Assembly: GCA_951640165.1 (NCBI GenBank)
Contig: OX621266.1
Span: 8,556,001-8,620,000 of the forward strand
Reading direction: 5' to 3'
From: Pseudoips prasinana
Lineage: Eukaryota; Arthropoda; Insecta; Lepidoptera; Nolidae
Length of the DNA stretch: 64,000 bases
Below are positions 12,901 to 26,454 of the stretch, piece after piece; the first letter of the stretch is position 1, and every line of letters begins with the position of its first letter. The position numbers and the translations under genes are program-made. The notes beneath the pieces are model-generated. The model was given only the letters and a program-made list of their open reading frames with translations. It was not told where the DNA came from and did no database searches.

Positions 12901-13657
12901 TTTTTGACTTTTCTGTCGTCCGATTACCGCGAACGGGGTGTCCAAGGACGCGCCTTAACAAAGGCTATACAGAAACGATCAAAAAAGGAGATGTGATCTT
13001 GAAAAAAAATTGAAATTTGGTCTCAAAACCTGTTTTTGAACCAAATTTTTTGCCGAAATATGGGTTATTCATTTTGCAATTGCAATTAACACTAAAAACC
13101 GACTTGCGCTTTTGCGTGTAAATTGCTAAGAAAATACGGTAAAATCAATTTTCTTTAATTTTCTTGGGGCCAGAAGAACATTTTATTTCGTGCCCACGCG
13201 TTATGTTTAGTCAGATTACAAATTACAATACAAAAATATTTAGTGTAAAGGCTAAAATTGAAAAAATTGTGTGATGAATTACTGTTTTCTAAAGAAATGT
13301 TCCCGAGCTTAGGTGCAATTTTGTTGTTAAGATTTTGTATGAAAATAAACTATTATGCCAATTTTTTGACGTTTCTGTCGTCCGATTACCGCGAACGGGG
13401 TGTCCAAGGACGCGCCTCACCGAGGGCTATACAGAAACGATCAAAAAATGCGAAAAGTTCTTGAAAAAAAATTGAAATTTGATCTAAAAACCTGTTTTTG
13501 AATCAAATTTTTTGCCGAAATATGGGTTATTCATTTTGCAATTGCAATTAACACGCAGAAGCGACTTGCGGTTTTGCGTGTAAATTGCTAAGAAAATACG
13601 GGAAAATTGATTTTCTTTAATTTTCTTGGGGCCGGGAGAACATATTTCATGCCCACG
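9970..13657 (+). repeat. 3,688-bp eight-monomer higher-order unit, copy 1
   Basis: Anchors at 10029, 10491, 10953, 11414, 11876, 12335, 12796 and 13258. The unit starts at the GTTGGATATTG variant. It contains monomers with CCGGGTAACC boxes (10491, 11414, 12335), a rare CAACGACGCGCC change (about 11,563), an ACACACGCG variant (12,271) and a CAATTTTTTGCC one-base shortening. All recur 3,688 bp downstream. I saw only a few differences from copy 2, for example ACACTACA at about 9,997 against ACAATACA at about 13,685, and the strip just before each copy. This suggests a recent duplication. Confidence 0.9.
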
Positions 13658-16600
13658 CGTTGGATATTGTCAGATTACAAATTACAATACAAAAATATTT
13701 AGTGTTAAGGCTAAAATTTAAAAAATTGTGTGATGAATTACTGTTTTCTAAAGAAATGTTCCCGAGCTTAGGTGCAATTTTGTTGTTAAGATTTTGTATG
13801 AAAATAAACTATTATGCCAATTTTTTGACGTATCTGTCGTCCGATTACCGCGAACGGGGTGTCCAAGGACGCGCCCCACCGAGGGCTATACAGAAACGAT
13901 CAAAAAATGTGAAATGTTCTTGAAAAAAAATTGAAATTTTGTCTAAAAACCTGTTTTTGAACCAAATTTTTTGCCGAAATATGGGTTATTCATTTTGCAA
14001 TTGCAATTAACACGCAGAATCGACTTGCGGTTTTGCGTGTAAATTGCTAAGAAAATACGGGAAAATCAATTTTCTTTAATTTTCTTGGGGCCAGGAGAAC
14101 ATATTTTTTCGTGCCCACGGGTTATGTATAGTCAGATTACAAATTACAATACAAAAATATTTAGTGTAAAGGCTAAAATTTAATAAATTGTGTGATGAAT
14201 TACTGTTTTCTAAAGCAATGTTCCCGAGCTTAGGTGCAATTTTGTTGTTAAGATTTTGTATGATAATAAACTATTATGCCAATTTTTTTACGGTTCTTTC
14301 GTCCGATTACCGCGAACCGGGTAACCAAGGACGCGCCTCACCAAGGGCTATACAGAAACGATCCAAAAATGCGAAGTGTTCTTGAAAAAAAATTGAAATT
14401 TGGTCTAAAAACCTGTTTTTGAACCAAATTTTTTGCCGAAATATAGGTTTTTGATTTTGCAATTGCAATTAACACGCAGAATCGACTTGCGATTTTGCGT
14501 GTAAATTGCTAAGAAAATACGGGACAATCGATTTTCTTTAATTTTCTTGGGGCCGGAAGAACATATTATTTCGTGCCCACGCGTTTGGTATAGTCAGATT
14601 ACAAATTACAATACAAAAATATTTAGTGTTAAGGCTAAAATTTAAAAAATTGTGTGATGAATTACTGTTTTCTAATGAAATGTTCCCGAGCTTAGGTGCA
14701 ATTTTGCTGTTAACATTTTGTATTAAAATAAATTATTATGCCAATTTTTTGACGTTTCTGTCGTCCGATTACCGCGAACGGGGTGTCCAAGGACGCGCCC
14801 CACCGAGGGCTATACAGAAACGATCAAAAAATGTGAAATGTTCTTGAAAAAAAATTGAAATTTTGTCTAAAAACCTGTTTTTGAACCAAATTTTTTGCCG
14901 AAATATGGGTTATTCATTTTGCAATTGCAATTAACACGCAGAATCGACTTGCGGTTTTGCGTGTAAATTGCTAAGAAAATACGGGAAAATCAATTTTCTT
15001 TAATTTTCTTGGGGCCAGGAGAACATATTTTTTCGTGCCCACGGGTTATGTATAGTCAGATTACAAATTACAATAAAAAATATTTAGTGTAAAGGCTAAA
15101 ATTTAATAAATTGTGTGATGAATTACTGTTTTCTAAAGCAATGTTCCCGAGCTTAGGTGCAATTTTGTTGTTAAGATTTTGTATGATAATAAACTATTAT
15201 GCCAATTTTTTTACGGTTCTTTCGTCCGATTACCGCGAACCGGGTAACCAACGACGCGCCTCACCAAGGGCTATACAGAGGCGATCCAAAAATGCGAAGT
15301 GTTCTTGAAAAAAAATTGAAATTTGGTCTAAAAACCTGTTTTTGAACCAAATTTTTTGCCGAAATATAGGTTATTGATTTTGCAATTGCAATTAACACGC
15401 AGAATCGACTTGCGATTTTGCGTGTAAATTGCTAAGAAAATACGGGACAATCGATTTTCTTTAATTTTCTTGGGGCCGGAAGAACATATTATTTCGTGCC
15501 CACGCGTTAGGTATAGTCAGATTACAAATTACAATACAAAAATATTTAGTGTTAAGGCTAAAATTTAAAAAATTGTGTGATGAATTACTGTTTTCTAAAG
15601 AAATGTTCCCGAGCTTAGGTGCAATTTTGTTGTTAAGATTTTGTATGAAAATAAACTTTTATGCCAATTTTTTGACGTTTCTGTCGTCCGATTACCGCGA
15701 ACGGGGTGTCCAAGGACGCGCTTCACCGAGGGCTATACAGAAACGATAAAAAAATGCAAAAAGTTTTTGAAAAAAAATTTGAAATTTGGTCTAAAAACCT
15801 GTTTTTGAACCAAATTTTTTGCCGAAATATGGGTTATTCATTTTGCAATTGCAATTAACACGCAGAATCGACTTGCGGTTTTGCGTGTAAATTGCTAAGA
15901 AAATACGGGAAAATCGATTTTGTTTAATTTTCTTGGGGCCGGGAGAACATGTTTCATACACACGCGTTGGGTATAGTCAGATTACAAATTACAATAAAAA
16001 ATATTTAGTGTAAAGGCTAAAATTGAAAAAATTGTGTGATGAATTACTGTTTTCTAAAGAAATGTTCCCGAGCTTAGGTGCAATTTTGTTGTTAAGATTT
16101 TGTATGATAATAAACTATTATGTCAATTTTTTTACGGTTCTTTCGTCCGATTACCGCGAACCGGGTAACCAAGGACGCGCCTCACCAAGGGCTATACAGA
16201 AACGATCCAAAAATGCGAAGTGTTCTTGAAAAAAAATTGAAATTTGGTCTAAAAACCTGTTTTTGAACCAATTTTTTGCCAAAATATGGGTTATTGATTT
16301 TGCAATTGCAATTAACACGCAGAATCGACTTGCGATTTTGCGTGTAAATTGCTAAGAAAATACGGGACAATCGATTTTCTTTAATTTTCTTGGGGCCGGA
16401 AGAACATATTATTTCGTGCCCACGCGTTAGGTATAGTCAGATTACAAATTACAATACAAAAATATTTAGTGTAAAGGCTAAAATTTAAAAAATTGTGTGA
16501 TGAATTACTGTTTTCTAAAGAAATGTTCCCGAGCTTAGGTGCAATTTTATTGTTAAGATTTTGTATGAAAATAAACTATTATGCCAATTTTTTGACTTTT

Positions 16601-17345
16601 CTGTCGTCCGATTACCGCGAACGGGGTGTCCAAGGACGCGCCTTAACAAAGGCTATACAGAAACGATCAAAAAAGGAGATGTGATCTTGAAAAAAAATTG
16701 AAATTTGGTCTCAAAACCTGTTTTTGAACCAAATTTTTTGCCGAAATATGGGTTATTCATTTTGCAATTGCAATTAACACTAAAAACCGACTTGCGCTTT
16801 TGCGTGTAAATTGCTAAGAAAATACGGTAAAATCAATTTTCTTTAATTTTCTTGGGGCCAGAAGAACATTTTATTTCGTGCCCACGCGTTATGTTTAGTC
16901 AGATTACAAATTACAATACAAAAATATTTAGTGTAAAGGCTAAAATTGAAAAAATTGTGTGATGAATTACTGTTTTCTAAAGAAATGTTCCCGAGCTTAG
17001 GTGCAATTTTGTTGTTAAGATTTTGTATGAAAATAAACTATTATGCCAATTTTTTGACGTTTCTGTCGTCCGATTACCGCGAACGGGGTGTCCAAGGACG
17101 CGCCTCACCGAGGGCTATACAGAAACGATCAAAAAATGCGAAAAGTTCTTGAAAAAAAATTGAAATTTGATCTAAAAACCTGTTTTTGAATCAAATTTTT
17201 TGCCGAAATATGGGTTATTCATTTTGCAATTGCAATTAACACGCAGAAGCGACTTGCGGTTTTGCGTGTAAATTGCTAAGAAAATACGGGAAAATTGATT
17301 TTCTTTAATTTTCTTGGGGCCGGGAGAACATATTTCATGCCCACG
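13658..17345 (+). repeat. 3,688-bp higher-order unit, copy 2
   Basis: Anchors at 13717, 14179, 14641, 15102, 15564, 16023, 16484 and 16946, each 3,688 bp after its partner in copy 1. The order of variants is preserved, including CAACGACGCGCC (about 15,251) and ACACACGCG (15,959). The last 1.4 kb has a near copy far downstream at 48,785-50,270. Confidence 0.9.
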
Positions 17346-18274
17346 CGTTGGATATTGTCAGATTACAAATTACAATACAAAAATATTTTGTGTAAAGGCT
17401 AAAATTGAAAAAATGTGTGATGAATAACTGTTTTCTAAAGAAATGTTTCCGAGCTTAGGTGCAATTTTGTTGTTAAGATTTTGTATGAAAATAAACTATT
17501 ATGCCAATTTTTTGACGTATCTGTCGTCCGATTACCGCGAACGGGGTGTCCAAGGACGCGCCTCACCGAGGGCTATACAGAAACGATAAAAAAATGCAAA
17601 AAGTTTTTGAAAAAAAATTTGAAATTTGGTCTAAAAACCTGTTTTTGAACCAATTTTTTGCCAAAATATGGGTTATTGATTTTGCAATTGCAATTAACAC
17701 GCAGAATCGACTTGCGATTTTGCGTGTAAATTGCTAAGAAAATACGGGACAATCGATTTTCTTTAATTTTCTTGGGGCCGGAAGAACATATTATTTCGTG
17801 CCCACGCGTTAGGTATAGTCAGATTACAAATTACAATACAAAAATATTTAGTGTAAAGGCTAAAATTTAAAAAATTGTGTGATGAATTACTGTTTTCTAA
17901 AGAAATGTTCCCGAGCTTAGGTGCAATTTTGTTGTTAAGATTTTGTATGAAAATAAACTATTATGCCAATTTTTTGACTTTTCTGTCGTCCGATTACCGC
18001 GAACGGGGTGTCCAAGGACGCGCCTTAACAAAGGCTATACAGAAACGATCAAAAAAGGAGATGTGATCTTGAAAAAAAATTGAAATTTGGTCTCAAAACC
18101 TGTTTTTGAACCAAATTTTTTGCCGAAATATGGGTTATTCATTTTGCAATTGCAATTAACACTAAAAACCGACTTGCGCTTTTGCGTGTAAATTGCTAAG
18201 AAAATACGGTAAAATCAATTTTCTTTAATTTTCTTGGGGCCAGAAGAACATTTTATTTCGTGCCCACGCGTTAT
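17346..18274 (+). repeat. Shortened third copy of the 3,688-bp unit
   Basis: Starts with the same GTTGGATATTG variant. Within the monomer at 17,405 it switches to features from later in the unit: AAAAAATGCAAAAAGTTTTTG, then CAATTTTTTGCCAAAATATGGG. The monomer at 17,866 then follows the one at 16,484. The jump skips about five monomers, as expected from unequal crossing-over inside a monomer. The anchor at 17,405 lacks one T (AAAAATGTGTG). Confidence 0.75.
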
Positions 18275-18278
18275 GTTT
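18275..18278. other. Microhomology junction of a 166-bp deletion in sat1
   Basis: The monomer passes from CACGCGTTATGTTT directly into CTGTCGTCCGATTACC. In intact neighbours these are separated by about 166 bp (compare 13,205 and 13,371). The four bases GTTT belong to both sides. As a result the anchors 17,866 and 18,623 are 757 bp apart instead of about 922. The truncated monomer lacks its whole conserved anchor block. Confidence 0.85.
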
Positions 18279-20014
18279 CTGTCGTCCGATTACCGCGAAC
18301 GGGGTGTCCAAGGACGCGCCTCACCGAGGGCTATACAGAAACGATCAAAAATGCGAAGTGTTCTTGAAAAAAAATTGAAATTTGGTCTAAAAACCTGTTT
18401 TTGAACCAAATTTTTTGCCGAAATATGGGTTATATATTTTGCAATTGCAATTAACACGCAGAATCGACTTGCGATTTATGGTGTAAATTACTAAGAAAAT
18501 ACGGGACAATCGATTTTCTTTAATTTTCTTGGGGCCGGAAGAACATATTATTTCGTGCCCACGCGTTAGGTATAGTCAGATTACAAATTACAATAGTAAG
18601 ATATTTAGTGTAAAGGCCTAAATTGAAAAAATTGTGTGATGAATTACTGTTTTCTAAAGAAATGTTCCCGAGCTTAGGTGCAATTTTGTTGTTAAGATTT
18701 TGTATGAAAATAAACTATAATGCCAATTTTTTGACGTTTCTGTCGTCCGATTACCGCGAACGGGGTGTCCAAGGACGCGCCTTAACAAAGGCTATACAGA
18801 AACGATCAAAAAAGGAGATGTGTTCTTGAAAAAAAATTGAAATTTGATCTCAAAACCTGTTTTTGAACCAAATTTTTTGCCGAAATATGGGTTATTGATT
18901 TTGCAATTGCAATAAACACTAAAAACCGACTTGCACTTTTGCGTGTAAATTGCTAAGAAAATACGGTAAAATCAATTTTCTTTAATTTTCTTGGGGCCAG
19001 AAGAACATTTTATTTCGTGCCCACGCGTTTTGTATAGTCAGATTACAAATAACAATACAAAAATATTTAGTGTAAAGGCTAAAATTGAAAAAATTGTGTG
19101 ATGAATTACTGTTTTCTAAAGAAATGTTCCCGAGCTTAGGTGCAATTTTGTTGTTAAGATTTTGTATGAAAATAAACTATTATGCCAATTTTTTGACGGT
19201 ACTTTAGTCCGATTAACGCGAACGGGATTTATAGGGACGCGCCTCACCGAAGGCTATACAGAAACGATCAAAAAACGAGGGGTGTCCCTGAAAAAAAATT
19301 GAAATTTGGTCTAAAAACCTGTTTTTGAAACAAATTTTTTGCCGAAATATGGGTTATTCATTTTGCAATTGCAATTAACACGCAGAATCGACTTGCAATT
19401 TTGCGTGTAAATTGCTAAGAAAATACGGTAAAATCAATTTTCTTTAATTTTCTTGGGGCCAGAAGAACATTTTATTTCGTGCCCACGCGTTAGGTATAGT
19501 CAGATTACAAATTACAATACAAAAATATTTAGTGTAAAGGCTAAAATTGAAAAAATTGTGTGATGAATAACTGTTTTCTAAAGAAATGTTCCCGAGCTTA
19601 GGTGCAATTTTGTTGTTAAGATTTTGTATGAAAATAAACTATTATGCCAATTTTTTGACGTTTCTGTCGTCCGATTACCGCGAACGGGGTGTCCAAGGAC
19701 GCGCCTCAACAAAGGCTATACAGAAACGATCAAAAAAGGAGATGTGTCCTTGAAAAAAATTTGAAATTTGGTCTAAAAACCTGTTTTTGAACCAAATTTT
19801 TTGCCGAAATATGGGTTATTCATTTTGCAATTGCAATTAACACGCAGAATCGACTTGCGGTTTTGCGTGTAAATTGCTAAGAAAATACGGGAAAATCGAT
19901 TTTCTTTAATTTTCTTGGGGCCGGGAGAACATGTTTCATACCCACGCGTTGGGTATAGTCAGATTACAAATTACAATAAAAAATATTTAGTGTAAAGGCT
20001 AAAATTGAAAAAAT
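18279..20014 (+). repeat. sat1 seam block of divergent monomers
   Basis: Anchors at 18623, 19085 and 19547. It carries variants scarce elsewhere: ATTACAATAGTAAGATATTT (about 18,590), TAAAGGCCTAAATTG (18,612), GGGTTATATATTTTGC (18,427) and a box reading GGTACTTTAGTCCGATTAAC with GGGATTTATAGGG (about 19,200). The same rare variants reappear on the opposite strand in the inverted block at 51,234-53,112, so this block or a lost relative of it is the closest source for that inversion. Confidence 0.75.
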
Positions 20015-23000
20015 TGTGTGATGAATTACTGTTTTCTAAAGAAATGTTCCCGAGCTTAGGTGCAATTTTGTTGTTAAGATTTTGTATGATAATAAACTAT
20101 TATGCCAATTTTTTTACGGTTCTTTCGTCCGATTACCGCGAACCGGGTAACCAAGGACGCGCCTCACCAAGGGCTATACAGAAACGATAAAAAAATGCGA
20201 AGTGTTCTTGAAAAAAAATTGAAATTTGGTCTAAAAACCTGTTTTTGAACCAATTTTTTGCCAAAATATGGGTTATTGATTTTGCAATTGCAATTAACGC
20301 GCAGAATCGACTTGCGATTTTGCGTGTAAATTGCTAAGAAAATACGGGACAATCGATTTTCTTTAATTTTCTTGGAGCCGGGAGTACATATTTCATGCCT
20401 ACGCGTTAGGTATAGTCAGATTACAAATTACAATACAAAAATATTAAGTGTAAAGGCTTAAATTGTGTGATGAATTACTGTTTTTTAAAGAAATGTTCCC
20501 GAGCTTAGGTGCAATTTTGTTGTTAAGATTTTGTATGAAAATAAACTATTATGCCAATTTTTTGACGTTTCTGTCGTCCGATTACCGCGAACGGGGTGTC
20601 CAAGGACGCGCCTTAACAAAGGCTATACAGAAACGATAAAAAAAGGAGATATGTTCTTAAAAAAAATTGAAATTTGGTCTAAAAACCTGTTTTTGAACCA
20701 AATTTTTTGCCGAAATATGGGTTATTGATTTTGCAATTGCAATTAACACGCAGAATCGACTTGCGATTTTGCGTGTAAATTGCTAAGAAAATACGGGACA
20801 ATCGATTTTCTTTAATTTTCTTGGGGCCGGAAGAACATATTATTTCGTGCCCACGCGTTTGGTTTAGTCAGATTACAAATTACAATACAAAAATATTTAG
20901 TGTTAAGGCGAAAATTTAAAAAATTGTGTGATGAATTACTGTTTTCTAAAGAAATGTTCCCGAGCTTAGGTGCAATTTTGTTGTTAAGATTTTGTATGAA
21001 AATAAACTATTATGCCAATTTTTTGACGTTTCTGTCGTCCGATTACCGCGAACGGGATTTATAGGGACGCGCCTAACCAAAGGCTATACAGAAACGATCA
21101 AAAAACAAGGGGTGTCCTTGAAAAAAAATTGAAATTTGGTGTAAAAACCTGTTTTTGAACCAATTTTTTTGCCGAAATATGCGTTATTCATTTTACAATT
21201 GCAATTAACACGCAGAATCGACTTGCGGTTTTGCGTGTTAATTGCTAAGAAAATACGGGAAAATCGATTTTCTTTAATTTTCTCGGGGCCATGAGTACAT
21301 ATTTCATGCCTACGCGTTAGGTATAGTCAGATTACAAATTACAATACAAAAATATTTGGTGTAAAGGCTAAAATTGAAAAAATTGTGTGATGAATTACTG
21401 TTTTCTAAAGAAATGTTCCCGAGCTTAGGTGCAATTTTTTTGTTAAGATTTTGTATGAAAATAAACTATTATGCCAATTTTTTGAAGTTTCTGTTGTCCG
21501 ATTACCGCGAACGGGGTGTCCAAGGACGCGCCTCAACGAAGGCTATACAGAAACGATCAAAAAAGGAGATGTGTTCTTGAAAAAAATTTGAAATTTGGTC
21601 TAAAAACCTGTTTTTGAACCAATTTTTTTGCCGAAATATGGGTTATTCATTTTGCAATTGCAATTAACACTTAAAACCGACTTGCACTTTTGCGTGTAAA
21701 TTGCTAAGAAAATACGGTAAAATCAATTTTCTTTAATTTTCTTGGGGCCAGAAGAACATATTATTTCGTGCCCACGCGTTATATAGTATAGTCAGATTAC
21801 AAATTACAGTACAAAAATATTTAGTGTAAAGGCTAATATTGCAAAAAATTTGTGATGAATTACAGTTTTCTAAAGAAATGTTCCCGAGCTTAGGTGCAAT
21901 TTTGTTGTTAAGATTTTGTATGAAAATAAACTATTATGCCAATTTTTTGACGTTTCTGTCGTCCGATTACCGCGAACGGGGTGTCCAAGGACGCGCCTCA
22001 CCGAGGGCTATACAGAAACGATAAAAAAATGCGAAAAGTTCTTGAAAAAAAATTGAAATTTTGTCTAAAAACCTGTTTTTGAACCAAATTTTTTGCCGAA
22101 ATATGGGTTATTCATTTTGCAATTGCAATTAACACGCAGAATCGACTTGCGGTTTTGCGTGTAAATTGCTAAGAAAATACGGTAAAATCAATTTTCTTTA
22201 ATTTTCTTGGGGCCAGAAGAACATTTTATTTCGTGCTTACGCGTTATGTATAGTCAGATTACAAATTACAATACAAAAATATTTAGTGTAAAGGCTAAAA
22301 TTTAAAAAATTGTGTGATGAATTACTGTTTTCTAAAGAAATGTTCCCGAGCTTAGGTGCAATTTTGTTGTTAAGATTTTGTATGAAAATAAACTATTATG
22401 CCAATTTTTTGACGTTTCTGTCGTCCGATTACCGCGAACGGGGTGTCCAAGGACGCGCCTCACCGAGGGCTATACAGAAACGATAAAAAAATGCGAAAAG
22501 TTCTTGAAAAAAAATTGAAAATTTTGTCTAAAAACCTGTTTTTGAACCAAATTTTTTGCCGAAATATGGGTTATTCATTTTGCAATTGCAATTTACACTA
22601 AAAACTGACTTGCGCTTTTGCGTGTAAATTGCTAAGAAAATACGGGAAAATCGATTTTCTTTAATTTCCTTGGGGCCGGGAGTACATATTTCATGCCTAC
22701 GCGTTAGGTATAGTCAGATTACAAATTACAATACAAAAATATTAAGTGTAAAGGCTAAAATTGAAAAAAATTTGTGTTATGAATAACTGTTTTCTAAAGA
22801 AATGTTCCCGAGCTTAGGTGCAATTTTGTTGTTAAGATGTTGTATGAAAATAAACTATTATGCCAATTTTTTGACGTTCTGTCGTCCGGTTACCGCGAAC
22901 GGGGTGTCTAAGGACGCGCCTTAACAAAGGCTATACAGAAACGATAAAAAAAGGAGATGTGTTCTTGAAAAAAAATTGAAATTTGGTCTCAAAACCTGTT

Positions 23001-23230
23001 TTTGAACCAAATTTTTTGCCGAAATATGGGTTATTCATTTTGCAATTGCAATTAACACTAAAAACCGACTTGCGCTTTTGCGTGTAAATTGCTAAGAAAA
23101 TACGGGAAAATCGATTTTCTTTAATTTAATTGGAGCCGGGAGTACATATTTCATGCCTACGCGTTAGGTATAGTCAGATTACAAATTACAATACAAAAAT
23201 ATTAAGTGTAAAGGCTAAAATTGATAAAAT
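20015..23230 (+). repeat. 3,225-bp seven-monomer higher-order unit, copy 1
   Basis: Anchors at 20005, 20462, 20915, 21374, 21839, 22301 and 22761. The monomer at 20,462 lacks nine bases just before the anchor, so this copy is about 3,216 bp. Shared markers with copy 2 include GTTATATAGTATAG (21,780 and 25,004), ATATTGCAAAAAATTTG (21,836 and 25,061), TCGGGGCCATGAG (21,283 and 24,508) and TGTGTTATGAATAACTG (22,773). Confidence 0.85.
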
Positions 23231-26200
23231 TGTGTGATGAATTACTGTTTTCTAAAGAAATGTTCCCGAGCTTAGGTGCAATTTTGTTGTTAAGATTTTG
23301 TATGATAATAAACTATTATGCCAATTTTTTTACGGTTCTTTCGTCCGATTACCGCGAACCGGGTAACCAAGGACGCGCCTCACCAAGGGCTATACAGAAA
23401 CGATAAAAAAATGCGAAGTGTTCTTGAAAAAAAATTGAAATTTGGTCTAAAAACCTGTTTTTGAACCAATTTTTTGCCAAAATATGGGTTATTGATTTTG
23501 CAATTGCAATTAACGCGCAGAATCGACTTGCGATTTTGCGTGTAAATTGCTAAGAAAATACGGGACAATCGATTTTCTTTAATTTTCTTGGAGCCGGGAG
23601 TACATATTTCATGCCTACGCGTTAGGTATAGTCAGATTACAAATTACAATACAAAAATATTAAGTGTAAAGGCTAAAATTGATAAAATTGTGTGATGAAT
23701 TACTGTTTTTTAAAGAAATGTTCCCGAGCTTAGGTGCAATTTTGTTGTTAAGATTTTGTATGAAAATAAACTATTATGCCAATTTTTTGACGTTTCTGTC
23801 GTCCGACTACCGCGAACGGGGTGTCCAAGGACGCGCCTTAACAAAGGCTATACAGAAACGATAAAAAAAGGAGATATGTTCTTAAAAAAAATTGAAATTT
23901 GGTCTAAAAACCTGTTTTTGAACCAAATTTTTTGCCGAAATATGGGTTATTGATTTTGCAATTGCAATTAACACGCAGAATCGACTTGCGATTTTGCGTG
24001 TAAATTGCTAAGAAAATACGGGACAATCGATTTTCTTTAATTTTCTTGGGGCCGGAAGAACATATTATTTCGTGCCCACGCGTTTGGTTTAGTCAGATTA
24101 CAAATTACAATACAAAAATATTTAGTGTTAAGGCGAAAATTTAAAAAATTGTGTGATGAATTACTGTTTTCTAAAGAAATGTTCCAGAGCTTAGGTGCAA
24201 TTTTGTTGTTAAGATTTTGTATGAAAATAAACTATTATGCCAATTTTTTGACGTTTCTGTCGTCCGATTACCGCGAACGGGATTTATAGGGACGCGCCTC
24301 ACCAAAGGCTATACAGAAACGATCAAAAAACAAGGGGTGTCCTTGAAAAAAAATTGAAATTTGGTGTAAAACCCTGTTTTTGAACCAATTTTTTTGCCGA
24401 AATATGCGTTATTCATTTTACAATTGCAATTAACACGCAGAATCGACTTGCGGTTTTGCGTGTTAATTGCTAAGAAAATACGGGAAAATCGATTTTCTTT
24501 AATTTTCTCGGGGCCATGAGTACATATTTCATGCCTACGCGTTAGGTATAGTCAGATTACAAATTACAATACAAAAATATTTGGTGTAAAGGCTAAAATT
24601 GAAAAAATTGTGTGATGAATTACTGTTTTCTAAAGAAATGTTCCCGAGCTTAGGTGCAATTTTGTTGTTAAGATTTTGTATGAAAATAAACTATTATGCC
24701 AATTTTTTTAAGTTTCTGTTGTCCGATTACCGCGAACGGGGTGTCCAAGGACGCGCCTCAACGAAGGCTATACAGAAACGATCAAAAAAGGAGATGTGTT
24801 CTTGAAAAAAATTTGAAATTTGGTCTAAAAACCTGTTTTTGAACCAATTTTTTTGCCGAAATATGGGTTATTCATTTTGCAATTGCAATTAACACTTAAA
24901 ACCGACTTGCACTTTTGCGTGTAAATTGCTAAGAAAATACGGTAAAATCAATTTTCTTTAATTTTCTTGGGGCCAGAAGAACATATTATTTCGTGCCCAC
25001 GCGTTATATAGTATAGTCAGATTACAAATTACAGTACAAAAATATTTAGTGTAAAGGCTAATATTGCAAAAAATTTGTGATGAATTACAGTTTTCTAAAG
25101 AAATGTTCCCGAGCTTAGGTGCAATTTTGTTGTTAAGATTTTGTATGAAAATAAACTATTATGCCAATTTTTTGACGTATCTGTCGTGCGATTACCGCGA
25201 ACGGGGTGTCCAAGGACGCGCCTCACCGAGGGCTATACAGAAACGATAAAAAAATGCGAAAAGTTCTTGAAAAAAATTGAAATTTTGTCTAAAATTCTGT
25301 TTTTGAACCAAATTTTTTGCCGAAATATGGGTTATTCATTTTGCAATTGCAATTAACACGCAGAATCGACTTGCGGTTTTGCGTGTAAATTGCTAAGAAA
25401 ATACGGTAAAATCAATTTTCTTTAATTTTCTTGGGGCCAGAAGAACATTTTATTTCGTGCTTACGCGTTATGTATAGTCAGATTACAAATTACAATACAA
25501 AAATATTTAGTGTAAAGGCTAAAATTTAAAAAATTGTGTGATGAATTACTGTTTTCTAAAGAAATGTTCCCGAGCTTAGGTGCAATTTTGTTGTTAAGAT
25601 TTTGTATGAAAATAAACTATTATGCCAATTTTTTGACGTTTCTGTCGTCCGATTACCGCGAACGGGGTGTCCAAGGACGCGCCTCACCGAGGGCTATACA
25701 GAAACGATAAAAAAATGCGAAAAGTTCTTGAAAAAAAATTGAAAATTTTGTCTAAAAACCTGTTTTTGAACCAAATTTTTTGCCGAAATATGGGTTATTC
25801 ATTTTGCAATTGCAATTTACACTAAAAACTGACTTGCGCTTTTGCGTGTAAATTGCTAAGAAAATACGGGAAAATCGATTTTCTTTAATTTCCTTGGGGC
25901 CGGGAGTACATATTTCATGCCTACGCGTTAGGTATAGTCAGATTACAAATTACAATACAAAAATATTAAGTGTAAAGGCTAAAATTGAAAAAAATTTGTG
26001 TTATGAATAACTGTTTTCTAAAGAAATGTTCCCGAGCTTAGGTGCAATTTTGTTGTTAAGATGTTGTATGAAAATAAACTATTATGCCAATTTTTTGACG
26101 TTCTGTCGTCCGATTACCGCGAACGGGGTGTCTAAGGACGCGCCTTAACAAAGGCTATACAGAAACGATAAAAAAAGGAGATGCGTTCTTGAAAAAAAAT

Positions 26201-26454
26201 TGAAATTTGGTCTCAAAACCTGTTTTTGAACCAAATTTTTTGCCGAAATATGGGTTATTCATTTTGCAATTGCAATTAACACTAAAAACCGACTTGCGCT
26301 TTTGCGTGTAAATTGCTAAGAAAATACGGGAAAATCGATTTTCTTTAATTTTCTTGGAGCCGGGAGTACATATTTCATGCCTACGCGTTAGGTATAGTCA
26401 GATTACAAATTACAATACAAAAATATTAAGTGTAAAGGCTAAAATTGATAAAAT
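23231..26454 (+). repeat. 3,225-bp higher-order unit, copy 2
   Basis: Anchors at 23221, 23679, 24140, 24599, 25064, 25525 and 25985. Differences from copy 1 are sparse: TTCCAGAGC at about 24,184; GTATCTGTCGTGCG at about 25,178; AATTTTCTTGGAGCC here (26,349) against AATTTAATTGGAGCC in copy 1 (23,125). The second unit keeps the intact TTGATAAAATTG anchor that copy 1 lost at 20,460. Confidence 0.85.
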
